This document shows positions 24,888 through 36,438 of a DNA stretch of 64,000 nucleotides, piece after piece. Where the stretch lies: positions 1,922,001 to 1,986,000 of the forward strand of contig JAQQWL010000015.1 of assembly GCA_038363925.1 (NCBI GenBank). Direction: 5' to 3'. The position numbers were made by a program, and so were the translations under genes. How positions within the stretch are numbered: position 1 is the stretch's first letter; the number at the start of each line of letters is the position of its first letter. The notes beneath the pieces were generated by a model. It worked only from the letters and a program-made list of their open reading frames with translations, did no database searches and was not told the DNA's origin. This DNA comes from Apiospora phragmitis (lineage: Eukaryota; Ascomycota; Sordariomycetes; Amphisphaeriales; Apiosporaceae).

Positions 24888-25397
24888 ATGTCGGTCACTA
24901 CTACGGACAACCCCATAACCAGCACGCTGAGCGACACCCTGCAAGACTACGAGATCCGTCTCACGGGCGCCCAAGACCTACCGCAACCACAACAAGAAGA
25001 TGCACCGCTGCTACCACAAAACAACCAGTTTCCCGACTGGGTCCCGTTGACCGACCACGCCGCCCCCGACGTCGAGGACCCGCCGGACTGGGACACGGAA
25101 CACCGCGGCGTCCCGCGCTACCGGCCCATCAACTACCACCTGGACCGCGAGCAGCGGCCCTGGGGCTCCAACGCGATCGAGACGGGCTTCGTGCTGCACA
25201 TGTTCCACGGGGTCTGGCTTACTGCTGTGAGTAGAGCAAATCACCCGACTTCCCCCCCCCTTTTTTTAATAATAATATTACAAGTATGATTGGATTGACT
25301 GATGCGCCTCATATAGTTTACCAGCTGGGCCTGGAAGAAAACAGGTGGGCGATTCAACAACACGTATTTCAGGTGGAAGGTGGGCGGCGAGTTCTAG
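24888..25397 (+). CDS. small hypothetical protein, two exons
   Basis: Exon 1 is 24888-25226 (ATG preceded by GTGAAA) and exon 2 is 25317-25397, separated by a 90-base intron (gtgagt to ATAG). They give 139 residues. The N-terminal half is polar and Pro/Asp-rich (DWVPLTDHAAPDVEDPPDWD). The C-terminal part is aromatic and more ordered: RPINYHLDREQRPWGSNAIE, then FVLHMFHGVWLTA joined to FTSWAWKKTGG and a terminal FRWKVGGEF. The middle segment is moderately hydrophobic but short for a membrane span. I do not recognise the family. The consistent phase across the intron and natural stop support a real gene. It shares a promoter region with the ALDH-like gene. Confidence 0.6.
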
Positions 25398-26090
25398 GTG
25401 ACTTACAAATAGACGTATTGTAGAATGAAACTTTTGCTTCTTCATGTTGTTGTTGATATGCATGGAAACCAAATGTACGACTTCACGGATTCTCGCTGTA
25501 CAGTCGAGTTCTTCCCTGCACTTTGGCGACTTAACCAAAGTATGCGTCCAGCGAGCAGTGATTGCGTTGAGGAAACAAGCCCCACGTCAGCCAATGGGTT
25601 GTATCCTTGGCAGTCAGTATAACCCAGTGGTCACTAGCGCATTGCCAGTTTCGAAAATATTCAGAGGCAGAGAGGTTCGCATTTGCCGTAAATGAAATGT
25701 CGACCTGAGGAGATAAGAAACATATCCTCTTTGACGCAGGACAGAAAAGTCCCCGGCGCAGAGATGCCGAGGCGTGGACCGGCGTTTGGTTGTGCCTGCC
25801 GGCCGGGTTTCCCCTCCTCCACTTACCGGTACAAGTGGCGTCGTCCCAAGCGTGAGTAAGTACGCCGCTGTGGACGGACTGCCGAGGGGTAGAAGCAGCA
25901 AAAGAAGCTCATCTAAGGTACAATTGCCAATTGAATCACACGAGATAGCTTTGAACATATCATTCTTGTTCCGAAAAAGAAAGGCTTTGTTCAATCGCCA
26001 TCGCAGTCACTTATCGCCAAGGTCGTGTGCTGTGAGCAAGCTAGCCAGTATTGCCAGCAGAAAAGGGAAACCGTCAACACAATCTCCACT
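25398..26090. other. intergenic
   Basis: Spacer upstream of the CocE-type hydrolase. The hydrolase frame is open back to 26025 but without an ATG before 26091. No gene or repeat is supported. Confidence 0.5.
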
Positions 26091-28016
26091 ATGGAAGTCC
26101 AAACCCCTCCCCTCCGGGATCTGCAGACCACCACCGACGACCACGAGAACAAGCTCCGTTTCATCAAGAACGTCTCCATCCCGCTCAAGGCCTCCAAGCT
26201 GCCGATCCGCGCCAACGTCTACCTGCCCCTCGATGCGGACAACGATGCCAAGTTCCCGGTGCTGTGCACGTACGGGCCCTACGGCAAGGACATCCCCTAC
26301 ACGACCTTCTTCGCGGGCTCCTTCAGCGAGGTAAACCCGGAGCACCGCTCCAAATACTCGGCGTGGGAGACACCGGACCCGGTCTTCTGGACGTCGCGGG
26401 GGTACGCCGTGGTGCGGGCCGACGAGCGCGGGCTGGGCCAGAGCCCAGGCTTCCTCGACACCATGAGCCAGGGCACGTCAGAGTGCTTCTTCGACGTGGT
26501 CGAGTGGGCCGCCGACCAGCCCTGGTCCACGGGAAAAGTCGGCCTGCTGGGCATCTCGTACTACGCCGGCACGCAGTGGCGCGTCGCGGCGCGGCGGCCC
26601 CGGGGCTTGGCCGCCATCATCCCCTGGGAGGGCATGTCGGACTACTACCGCGACCGCTGCCAGCACGGCGGGATCCTGTCGGACAAGTTCATCGGCGTGT
26701 GGTGGAACCGGCAGGTGCTCGTGAACCAGTACGGCAAAGCCGGGCGGTCCCAACTGAAATTCCCACCCGACGGGCCCGGCGCGCGCGGGCAGGAGGACAC
26801 CCTCGAGGGCGACCTGCCGGAGGACGTCCTCGTGGCCAACCGGCAGGACCAAACGGTCGACAACGCGCGGCACAAGTACCGCGACGAGGAGTACTACGCC
26901 AGCAAGGAGTTCCGGCCCGAGGACATCGAGGTGCCGCTACTGAGCGTGGCCAACTGGGGCGGCATCCTGCTGCACCTGCGCGGCAACGTCGAGGGCTACG
27001 CGCACGCGGGCTCGCGGTTCAAGTACCTGCGCTTCATCACGGGCCGGCACGACCTGCCGTTTTATTATAAAGAGGAGGCGGCGCTGCAGCAGAGCTTCCT
27101 CGACGCCTTCCTCAAGGGCGAGGACCGCGTCGGCTGGAGCGTGCCGGGCAAGGTGCCGCCCGTCACCGTGACGCTGCGCAAGGGCAACGTGGGGTCCAAC
27201 GACGCGGAGAAGGAGAAGGCGTACCCCAAGCGGCAGGAGGAGGCCTGGCCCATCCCGCGCACGCAGTACACCAACCTCTACCTCACGCCCGACCAGGGGC
27301 TGGCCACGGCGAAGCCGGCCTCGACAGAAGCAAAGAAGGTTTCCTACAAGGCCCTGGGCACGCTGGAGAACCAGCAGGCCGTGCAGTTCACCACCGCGCC
27401 CTTCGAGCAGGAGACCGAGATCACCGGCCACATCACGGCGCACCTAAACGTATCCCTGACCCCCGACGATGATGAACAAGCGAGCAACGAAGAGCAAGAA
27501 GAAAAGGACATCGACCTGTTCGTGACGCTGCGGCACCTCGACGCCGAGTCCAAGGAGATCTTCTACACGGGCACGGCGGGCGACCCGGTGCCGCTGTGCA
27601 AGGGCTGGCTGCGCGTCAGCATGCGCAAGGTGCACGAGGAGCACCCCAAGCACCGGCCCTACCTGCCGTACCGCGAGTACTTCTCGACCGACGTGCAGCC
27701 CGTGCGGGCGGGCGAGGTGTACGGGGTCGACGTCGAGGTCTGGCCCACCAACGTCGTCGTCGACGAGGGCAACCGGCTCGTCTTCGAGGTCTCGAGCGGC
27801 GATACGCAGGGCTCGGGCATCTTCCAGCACAATTCTCCGACAGATAGGTAAGTCTTTATTTCTTTCCGTTATTTTACTTGACATCTCTTGTGGCATCGGG
27901 ATACTAACTGTTTCTGTTCCAATAGGCCTGCCTCCAAGTTTGCTGGACAGAACCATATCCATTTTGGAGATGGCTTGGAGAACTACGTAACGCTGCCTGT
28001 AATCCCGGAGATATAG
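26091..28016 (+). CDS. CocE/NonD family hydrolase (peptidase S15 type)
   Basis: Exon 1 is 26091-27847 and exon 2 is 27926-28016, with a 78-base intron (AG|gtaagt to AATAG). The product is about 615 residues, typical for fungal S15-family acyl hydrolases. The alpha/beta-hydrolase N-terminal domain carries SRGYAVVRADERGLGQSPG and the nucleophile elbow GISYYAG, with Ser at residue 156. A C-terminal jelly-roll domain holds ITGHITAHLNVSL, DIDLFVTLRHLD and SSGDTQGSGIFQHN. The usual GWYD-type aspartate region reads ANWGGILLHLRGNVEGY, followed by GRHDLPFYY, so the acid residue is not in its textbook motif. The family includes X-Pro dipeptidyl peptidase and cocaine esterase. The substrate here is unknown. 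There is no signal peptide, so it is probably cytosolic. The frame is intact. It lies 519 bases upstream of the FAH-family gene on the same strand. Confidence 0.85.
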
Positions 28017-28534
28017 TGACAAAAAGAAATTGAGTGCTTCAGATAGTCCCATATAGACCTATCGTTTGTAGACCAAAATACATGGTATACAATGTATCTC
28101 GAATATTCAGGATAACTTGAGCTAAGGTCATTGAAGGGACAGGCCGCCCATGATTTTACAATGTTATTGTAGTCGTGCCCAATTCAACATGTGAAGATAA
28201 ATTTAGCTCAGGTATGTTCTTGACGGTCTCGCGTTTTGTTACCACGTCTCGGGTGCATCTTCGTATCTCCGCACGAGCTCGCTTCTGTCGGTCTTGCGAC
28301 TTCATTGCAAGCGTCACAATCAGGGTAGAACAATGCACGTTGTCTACCATGTAACGCCCGTCCGATAGTCTGTCCCTCCGGCACGGTGGGGGTGGGGTTC
28401 ATATTCGGACGCAGAACCATTGCCGAATTGGCTCGGTGCCTTGTCATCGTTAGTGCTATCACTCAAGATAGTGGCCTTCACCAGCTTCTTGAGCATTACA
28501 CAGTACTCGGATAGTTCCAGCATAACCAGATATC
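28017..28534. other. intergenic, promoter of the FAH-family gene
   Basis: Holds the 3' flank of the hydrolase and the promoter of the gene at 28535. No other gene is supported. Confidence 0.5.
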
Positions 28535-29841
28535 ATGGCGTACACGGAGCACTTCTCGCTAGAAAACCTTCCCTTTGGTATCGCAAGCTGCAATGCTCAT
28601 CCCGAGAAGGCGGTAGCTACTCGACTCCACGACCTTGTCATATTTCTAGCAGACCTATCTCTAGACTGCTCAGACAATGTGCAAGCAACACTTACCAAGG
28701 TATGTAACTTCTAAATACGGGAGCTGGATCTCTACTGATTTGACATAGCCAACTCTGAACGACCTGGCAGCGGCCAGCAAAGCAGAGCTACAGCAGCTTC
28801 GAAGTAGCCTGAAGAAGGCTCTTGAGGATGATGCCACAGTTTCCAAGTTTGGTTACAAGATGGACGATGTCTCGCTCCATCTGCCGATTTCCGTGGCCGG
28901 GTTCTTCGACTTTTCGTGCTCCAAGGATCATGTGCAGAACATGGAAGAGGCCATCTTTGGCAAAAAAGGGATGCCTCCATCGTTCCTGCACTACCCAGTG
29001 GGCTACACCGGTACTTCTTCGTCGATTGTAGTCTCCGGCACACAGGTGCGAAGGCCACTCGGCGTTTCCCCTGCTGGTGGTTCGGTCAGTTTCGGGCCAA
29101 CCAAGGCTATGGACTATGAGCTCGAGCTGGCTGCCATTGTGGGAAATCCGACCCAGCTAGGGGATAGTGTCGCCCTGGAGGATGCGGATGACCACATATT
29201 CGGGCTGGTTCTGCTTAATGACTGGAGTGGTAAGACCAAGAACCCTTCCCTGGACAAACAAAATAAAGAGGCTTCTTTATTGCTGACTTAATGCGAAAAC
29301 AGCTCGAGATATTCAGGGTTTCGAGATGAAGCCTCTGGGGCCAATGAACGGCAAGAGTTTCTGCACGTCCATATCTCCTTGGGTAGTGACTCTAGACGCC
29401 CTCGCGTCGTTCGCGACAGCAGTACCGGCCAAGGACCTGCCGGTCAGCAGCTTCTTGAGCGAGACGAAGGAAAAGCCAAGCTACGACATCAAGCTGGAAG
29501 CCGAGCTACTGAGAGGCGAGAAAGCTACAACGATATGCAAATCCAATGTCTCGTGGATGTACTGGACCTTCCGTGACCTGGTCGCCCAGCACACGATCAA
29601 CGGCTGCAACCTCAACACGGGCGACGTGCTGGCGACCGGCACCGTGTCCGGTGTAGGCGACGATGAGCATGGCTGCCTTGCGGAAATGACGAAGGGAGGT
29701 AAGGTTCAGATAGAGCTGGCGGACGGCTCGCAAACGACATATCTCCAGGATGGCGACGGTGTCAGAATTACGGCGTACTGCGGTAACGGAGTAGGGTTCG
29801 GAGACTGCACGGGCTTCATCACGCCGGCACGGTCAGTGTAG
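28535..29841 (+). CDS. fumarylacetoacetase-family hydrolase, non-canonical paralogue
   Basis: Three exons: 28535-28699, 28749-29229 and 29303-29841. They splice in phase to 394 residues, slightly shorter than typical fumarylacetoacetases (about 420). The N-terminal domain starts MAYTEHFSLENLPFGIAS. The catalytic barrel has FFDFSCSKDH (metal Asp), FLHYPVGYTGTSSSIVVSG, MDYELELAAIVG (two metal Glu), LNDWS joined to ARDIQGFEM (metal Asp), GKSFCTSISPWVV and GCNLNTGDVLATGTVSG. Metal ligands and the first active-site His are present. The classical GYHGRAS substrate-binding motif is GYTGTSS, so the conserved His and Arg are replaced. It therefore probably cleaves a different acylpyruvate-like substrate rather than acting in tyrosine catabolism (inference). 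The frame is intact. Confidence 0.85.
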
Positions 29842-30298
29842 ACGAACAGCCATTATCCCGTGTCAGGTAAAGGATCAAGAGGAGTGATTAGTATGTACGT
29901 CAATTCAAGTGCTCAATATGACGAATTTTCAGAGTATACAAGTAGATGTTTATGCGATAAGTTATCTTGCCCGTTTGAAGGTAAACTTAGCTGGTGAGCT
30001 GAAGCCTGAGAGATGATGTAAGTGGGAAATGATGCTGCTAGAGGAAAGGTGGACCGGAGTCTCAGGCAGGCTCTGCTATTGGCTGCTACTGAGGCAACTC
30101 CCAGTTACCCCAGCCCAGTCTAGAGAGCTTGTAACTGCCACGTTCACACAATCAATTTGCCAGGTTAGAAAGCTCCAAACAGAACAGCTAAAGGGTGGCG
30201 AACGGTTAAGAAACCTCTCCGCATTCTTCAATCCCAATTGCCTCTTTTCCCACCTGCCATCCCCCTTTCCCTCTTCATCACAGGTACCTCGTCTCATC
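29842..30298. other. intergenic, TRAP-alpha promoter
   Basis: Spacer between the FAH-family stop and the TRAP-alpha ATG. A pyrimidine-rich leader (CCCCCTTTCCCTC) precedes the start. No gene is supported. Confidence 0.5.
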
Positions 30299-31304
30299 AT
30301 GGTTGCTCTCCAGTACTCGCTCCTCGCCGCCTTGGCTCTTCGCGTCGTTTCGGTTTTCGCCCAGGACGAATCTGTAAGTCTTCATTCTCCCGCCCAGCCA
30401 AGCGCTGAAGCTTCAAAGCTCGGTCGCATTGAGGTCGCGTGATGCCATTATACCTACCTACTTATGTGGCAGAGAGAAGCAAGCGGTCAGCTAACATATT
30501 ACCTTTCTCTAGCCTCTCAATGCGAATGCCGGTAGCCCTCCTGCGGCTGAGCTGAAGGCCGATGTCGTCGCCACCTTCCCCGAGGCCGACATCTTCGGCG
30601 TGAAGCTAGTCAATGGCCGCCCGACCAAGGCCGTCGTGGACATCACCAACAACGAGGCCGAGCCCATCCAGGTCGCTTTCATGGGCGGCGCCCTGTACAC
30701 CCTACAGGAGCTCCCCGAAGGCTCGCCCCCCTCGGCCGGCATCCTGCGCAACCTGAGCTCTGTCCGTTACGAGGCCACCATCCCGGCCGGCGAGAAGCAG
30801 TCCCTCCCTTACTCCTTCGCCCTCGACATGAACCCTCAGGATGTCCGTCTCAACCTCATGGCTGTCGTCATGAACGACGCGAACCAGATCTTCCAGATCA
30901 ATGTGGCCGACCAGACCGTCAGCATTGTCGAGGCCCCTACCAGCATCCTTGACCCTCAGATGTAGGTCATCATATGCTCCTGTGTGTTTTCAAGTCGTGA
31001 GCTACAGACGTATACTAACATTGGTTTGCAGCATCTTCCTCTACATGTTCCTTAGCGCCGCCTTCGCCGGTACCTGCTACTTCGTCTACAACACCTGGTT
31101 TGCCGCTTTCTTCCCCAGACCAAGAAGCCTCGTGCCCCCAAGACCGTGGCTGTCGTCGAGAAGGAGCCGCTCTCTGGCGGCGAAGGCTCTGCCAGCGGCA
31201 CGGACAAGACTTACGACGAGAGCTGGATCCCTCTGGACCACATCAACCGACCTACCGCCCGCCGCGTCAAGAGCGGTGCCAGCAAGAAGAAGATGGCCGA
31301 GTAG
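30299..31304 (+). CDS. translocon-associated protein subunit alpha (TRAP-alpha/Irc22-like), one apparent frameshift
   Basis: Three exons: 30299-30373, 30513-30961 and 31032-31304. The N-terminus MVALQYSLLAALALRVVSVF is a signal peptide cut before QDES. The lumenal beta-sandwich holds VKLVNGRPTKAVVDITNNE, QVAFMGGALYTLQE and SLPYSFALDMNPQDVRLNL. One span follows (IFLYMFLSAAFAGTCYFVY), then a basic cytoplasmic tail ending ARRVKSGASKKKMAE. The topology and motifs fit TRAP-alpha at the ER translocon. At 31113-31116 a C homopolymer appears one base short: FFP must be followed by QTKKPRAPKTVAVVEKEP, but the sequence as given goes out of frame. The restored tail is lysine-rich with a normal stop at 31304. 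A consensus error is the likeliest cause. The first intron contains CTAAC close to its acceptor. Confidence 0.82.
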
Positions 31305-31884
31305 AGCCGGCGATCTACTACTCGAGTGCACAAGCCGAAGTAGCCGACGGAAAGGGGTTTCGCCAACTACGGTTTCTGTTGAGCGAAGAAAGAAGCCCCA
31401 TGTTGGCAGGTGTTCCTTCATTACCTTGTCGAGTCGCCTCAGCCATCTATCACCGGAAAGGCTGGCGGCAGGGTTGGGATAAACACAAGTACATAAAATG
31501 GCCAGGTGAATCATCAGGCGGCCGTAGCTGTATTTGTATAGCAAGTGTATCTGGATGATTGGTATTATTACCTAAAACAAAAAGCTATAACTCCAAAAAA
31601 CCAGACCCCACATGAGAATGATGGCATTACTCGCGATGCGCTATGTGTAGACTGCCGGTGAACGTTACCGAAAATTACAGTGCGACTGAACGTGAATCGG
31701 CAGCATCATCAAATATCCATGGTCTAACGCGTTAGACTTTTCCCGTCCAAGTTATCCTATCTACAGTCCCCATTACGCCAGGAAATGCCAAGTGAGCACC
31801 TCGCCCGGACCACTCAAGTGAGACAGTCTAGGTAAAGAACCAGAATGCTTGTTGCTAAATATGAACAAGAGCTTGCCTTATATC
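31305..31884. other. intergenic, convergent 3' region
   Basis: Lies between the 3' ends of TRAP-alpha (plus) and the CFEM-like gene (minus). Several short frames cross it but are shadows. No gene is supported. Confidence 0.5.
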
Positions 31885-33027
31885 TCAATAATTGTTGGTC
31901 CGCCCAAAGTCGTGCGGCGAGAACGGATGCTGTTGGTATGGCGTCTGTTGGGGAGGAGGTGAATGAGGCGGCGACTGCAGTGGCGTTGACGACTGATGCT
32001 CTTGCGCGGGAAGTTCGACGGGCGCCGACGGGTGATATGCGTGGGATTCGCCCCCGAGCTCCGCCAGCAACGGCTGTCCCTGCTGAGCATGGTGTGGGGG
32101 TACGAAACTGTTCCGGTTGCTGCCGTCGTTGGCGTTCCAGTAGCCCGTCGACCCTGGCCCCATCGGGCTCGAGGGCGACTTGTGCCAGCTGCCCGCCATG
32201 TTGCTGTGGCTGTTCGAGCCGCCCGTGTGCTGCATCGGTATGGTCCCGGCGACGGTTGACGCGTCTCCGTAGGTGCTGCCCATGTAGGACGACGTGTGGG
32301 GGTTGCCGGGTCGGTGGTATTCTCGGCCCCCGCCCATGACGGCCATCCCGGGGTCGCCGTTGCCGCCTTGCTGCTGCTTCCACTGCTGCCGGCGTCGGTA
32401 TCGCCGCCAGAGCAGGGCGGCCACCAGGAGCAGCGCGCTGACGCCGACGCCGATGCCGACACCCACGCCCACCTTGGCGGTCGAGGACCAGGTCCCCTTA
32501 TCGGCGGTTGAATTATCCCCGTACGGGCTCGACGTAGGATCCTGATCCGCTGGCGAAGTTGTCGTCGTCGGGGTCGAGCCATCACTCGTATTCGGCGCCT
32601 TCGTCTTGGCCGGCTTCGTGGCCGTTGTGGTCACGGCCGTCGCCGCGGCGGCCTTGGCCATGAAGGCGTCCTTGGACACGGTGAGCGTGACGCCCGTGCC
32701 GGCGCAGTTGGTCTGGAGCGTCGCGTAGACGGCGTCGAGGTCGCTGGGGCTGGCCTGGGCGACGCACGAGGCCGTGTTGTAGACGAAGTCGCCCTTGTTG
32801 GTGCAGAGGCACGAGTTGAGCTGGGCCCCCGTGCTGCCGCTGCACTTGCTGCTGTCGGCCGCCTGCGACAGGCAGTTCTGCGAGCCCGCGGGGTACGACG
32901 AGAAGTCGTTGCTCAGGGCCGCTGCCGGGGCGGCGAGGTGGCAGAGGAGCAGACATATGGTGGTGGTTATCGTTGTTCGGGTGAGGGAGGGACCCCAGGA
33001 GGAGGAGGAGGATGTGAGGGCCCTCAT
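31885..33027 (-). CDS. CFEM-like Cys-rich single-pass membrane protein
   Basis: One exon, 380 residues. The N-terminus has a hydrophobic signal (TTTICLLLCHLAAPAAA). A compact Cys-rich domain follows with six Cys: QNCLSQ, SKCSGSTGA, NSCLCTN, ASCVAQ and TNCAGTG. The spacing resembles, but is shorter than, the eight-Cys CFEM domain. A Thr/Ser/Pro stalk leads to one span (VGVGVGIGVGVSALLLVAAL), a basic stop-transfer (WRRYRRR) and a Gly/Pro/Gln/His-rich cytoplasmic tail of about 180 residues. This architecture is common among fungal surface proteins of unknown role. The frame is intact and the ATG is the first in frame. The promoter lies in 33028-34052. Confidence 0.72.
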   Translation of the reverse strand: MRALTSSSSSWGPSLTRTTITTTICLLLCHLAAPAAALSNDFSSYPAGSQNCLSQAADSSKCSGSTGAQLNSCLCTNKGDFVYNTASCVAQASPSDLDAVYATLQTNCAGTGVTLTVSKDAFMAKAAAATAVTTTATKPAKTKAPNTSDGSTPTTTTSPADQDPTSSPYGDNSTADKGTWSSTAKVGVGVGIGVGVSALLLVAALLWRRYRRRQQWKQQQGGNGDPGMAVMGGGREYHRPGNPHTSSYMGSTYGDASTVAGTIPMQHTGGSNSHSNMAGSWHKSPSSPMGPGSTGYWNANDGSNRNSFVPPHHAQQGQPLLAELGGESHAYHPSAPVELPAQEHQSSTPLQSPPHSPPPQQTPYQQHPFSPHDFGRTNNY

Positions 33028-34052
33028 GATAAGTGAAGTATGTATGTATTATAATAATCCTTCCCTTCTCTTTCTAATGGGTATTCATCTAGGAGTATAG
33101 TATCACGCCTACACGATCGACTGTCACCCTGAATTTGAAAACGAGTGCGCGGGCGATTGAGCGAGCGAGTGTGGGGGTAAGTATTAACAACGACAGAATC
33201 TCCAACCGGACATGAGAGAAGGAAACAGGCAGACAAGAAACAACAGCTCGAAACTCTCCGGCCTGTGATTCATCATGCAAACGAGAAACCAGAGGTCTCT
33301 CCGGGGGGCTGGGTCCCCAACTACCCTTGGGTGCTTGGCTATGCCAAACCCGCCAGTCCCACGGACTTTGCTTCACCCGTGGCTTGAACTAACCCCCCCC
33401 TGGCGCCGTGCTGGCGCCGTCCTTTATTGGGGGCCCTCCTTCTGCAGTACAGACTCTACGCGAAACCCTCCCGGGGGCCTGGGCGGCCACTCACAGGGTG
33501 CGGTTGGTTTGGCTCCTGAGCTTTTTGGGCCATCGTTAGCCAAACGAGCCGTCGTCCGGGAAAACGGCGCTAGTGAGAGAAAAATTACCCCGAGATCTCC
33601 TCCCCCTTGTTTCTTTTCGGGAAGAATAAGCACACCCTGAAATTTGCTTCGATGCGTTGGCAGGGCTGTTCTCGGGGTTCTGCTGATTTCGGAAATTGGT
33701 AGGTGATTTTTAAGATATCTAAAGGGAACTGGCTACCCGGTTCGGTTAGATGTGGCAATCGGGAGAGGATGGACTTGATTATGTGAGGTTTCCATCCTTT
33801 CCTTAGCCAACCGAGACTCAACAGTGTTATAGTAAGCATCTTAACCCTCTACGTAGGCTAATGCATAACTGCATGCCTAAGGCAGGCAGGCTAGGCAATT
33901 GCTTCATTCATATTGCTCCTCCCGGGTCACACCACACCATACCATCCACTTTCACAGCCCTACTAGATCATACATTCTAAAAATAGAACCGATCCAAGAT
34001 CTTCATCTGCCACATCAAGCCTCATCAACCCACTATGATCGATTGACAACGA
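33028..34052. other. intergenic, 1.0 kb
   Basis: Promoter side of the CFEM-like gene and 3' flank of the broken lectin-like gene. It includes the short direct repeat TGGCGCCGT...TGGCGCCGT near 33401-33420 and GGCAGGCAGGCTAGG near 33880. No gene is supported. Confidence 0.5.
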
Positions 34053-35648
34053 TCACAATACCCTCCCGCTAAACCGAAACGTGTCCGGTCTGGAGTCGGG
34101 CACGCTGTACTGCCGGATGTGGGCCGTGTCCCGCGACAGCGCGTACAGCAAGCCGTCCGCCATGAGCGCGAGGGCGGCGAGCGGCTCCTCGGGCCCGCCG
34201 TCGTCGGCTATGGCGCCCGTCTCGTCGTCGAATGACGTCGTCAAGTTGCGATGCGGCGGGATCTTCTCCGTGACCCCCCACCTCCCTGTCGCCGGTAGGT
34301 AGCTCGCCGTCACGTTGCGGCCGCCGCCGGCGTGGCGCATAGCGAGGATCAGGCCCCGGGCGTTAACGGCCACGGGAGCCGCGGCGAGGCCGGGCGACTG
34401 CTGCTGGTTGGGTACGTCCTCGATGATGCCGACGGGGCCTGATTTCTTCCAACGATCAGCTAATATGGTCTTCATCTGCTGTTTTGTTTATCTATGAAAC
34501 GAAACGTCGTTCGTCATTATCAAGCATGTGATAGGGGATAAGGGTTCTTTCCTCACCATCGACCCAGCCAAAATCTTCTTTCTCGTTGAAGATGTACTCG
34601 TCGATCCGCCCGTCGCGGTGGTAGTACAAGCGCGCCAGCGTCCTGCGCGTGTCATCTGCCTCTCCCGTGATGTTGTTCATGTGGGGGGCCGGAAACATGG
34701 TCAGGCTCGTGGCCGCGTTCGCGCTGACGATGTGGGTCGCGTTGGACCAGTTCCGCCCGTCTGCGCAGAACAAGGAGCCCTCGTTGATCTGGAAGACGAC
34801 CATGTTCTGGTTCAGGCAGCCTGCGGGGCAGTAGTGCGCGAGGGCGGCCAGGCCCGTGTTGGGCGCTGCGGAAAGCGTCACGTTTTGTCACAAGTCGCCT
34901 GGAGCCCAGGTGCTCGAGGCGGTATCGTGCGAAGAGGTGGTGGTGGTGGTGTGTATATCGCGGATATTGTTTCCGGAATCGAGGTAGTACAGATAAATCA
35001 CAACAGAGCCTTCTCCGGAGGTACCGGCTTCCAGGCCGGGAGCGATGATGGCAGCCAGCGGTGTGCCCTTCTTCGGCTTCAACACAACGGCTTCTTCACT
35101 TGCGGCAGATGGTGACAGCCGAGACTCAATGTCGAGGTCGGTCCAGGGCGCCGAGGCCACGTCGCTTTGGCTGAGCCACAGCTTCCCGTTCCTCTGATAG
35201 AAGACGGTCCTGCGCTGCTGGTTCCAGGAGTCGGTCTAGTTGACGGCGCTGAGCTGGGACGGTCCATTATTAGACGGGGGTATGGGTGCCGACGTAGGAC
35301 CGCGGCGGCGATGCTACCGCCGATGGCGCCCAGTACCAATAGGGCCAGTGCCGTCACGAGGGCCCAAAAGGTGACGGGCGACAGGCCACACCTAGTTCTC
35401 TTGCGTCTCGCGATGCTTTCCGCATCATCCGTATCCTCCGGGACGGCTTCCAGGCTGCTTTGGCCATTGTTGGGCCCGAAGGTTCTTGGGCTGCTGTCGT
35501 TCGAAGTATCCGGGATCTTCTCGTTTGCCAACGGGACGACAGTTTTCTCCTGAGCATCGGGGTACGAAACCTCGAGTGTGCTGTACGGGCTTGGGTCGCT
35601 ACGCGATGTCTCGCCTGGAATACTTGGTAGTGGTGGGTTGCAGATCAT
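34053..35648 (-). pseudogene. lectin-like beta-propeller protein with N-terminal membrane anchor, disrupted
   Basis: From 35648 an N-terminal cytoplasmic region (MICNPPLPSIPGETSRSD) runs to one span (FWALVTALALLVLGAIGGSI). The following extracellular part resembles fungal fucose-lectin-like propellers: RTVFYQRNGKLWLSQSDVAS, VVIYLYYLDSGNNIRDI, NQNMVVFQINEGSLFCADG, RTLARLYYHRDGRIDEYIF and DGLLYALSRDTAHIRQYSV. The order and repeat style are right, but I am not certain of the family. It cannot be read through. A frameshift lies near 35275-35300 after the span. In-frame stops occur at 35238-35236 (TAG, in AVN-stop-TDSW) and 34890-34888 (TGA, in PGDL-stop-QNV). The intron around 34475-34550 does not keep phase. 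Both stops can be explained by single C:G to T:A changes. A real pseudogene or a poor consensus are both possible. Confidence 0.55.
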
Positions 35649-36438
35649 CAGTTTCCAACCTATCTCGAGGTGGCGTCGGGTTTCATGCAGGGTATGGGTT
35701 TATAGAGGAGCTCAAAGGTGTGATGGTTCAAGGTGTGTCATGATCGTGGAATAAAGTTCTGGAAGCGTGTCAAACGGCGGATCAAAAATGCATTTATCCA
35801 TTCTCCAGCGTAGCATCGCATCAGTCGACACGAATCCATGGAGGCGAGGTACGAGGTTGGTTACCTGGAGAAGCCACCCCCCTTTCCCAGGCTGATGACA
35901 CAGTCATATATACCCACAAGACCTCGGCCACTCTTAGCCTCTGGACTGGCCATGCTGACGACGGTGGAGTTGGGGATGTGCTATTTCAAGGTGTCAGCTC
36001 TCAGGTCAGCCTCAATTTGCGTTGGTTTGCCAAGACGGTTCTGCAGGGCGCGTAGCGCTGGCAAGCGGAACTTGGCATGCATATATGCTCTTGATTGGCA
36101 AGCGTCTTGATGCTCATCGTACGAGCATAGTCTGACTAATATGGTGAGAACCCGCACTTTCTTAACGCGGCAGCGTAGCCCCCACGGCATTCGAAGCTCG
36201 CTCAAGGGCCAATCTAGTTTCGTCGAAAGATTAGTGACAGAACGCAAGCAGATCACATCAAGGTACACGAAAACTCAGAGAGAAGCTCTAAGCCTCCTTA
36301 TCCATTGGACTAGTAGTTCGTGTCCAAACTAAGAGAATACATGTTACGCATAGAGTCCCTATAATTCCATCACATCCATCTAGTACATGCTTTATGTTGG
36401 TATCAAGGTACAATTGCCAGTACTGCCCCCCGTGCCCC
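35649..36438. other. intergenic
   Basis: Promoter side of the lectin-like gene and 3' flank of the DUF6594 gene. Only short, unsupported frames. Confidence 0.5.
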
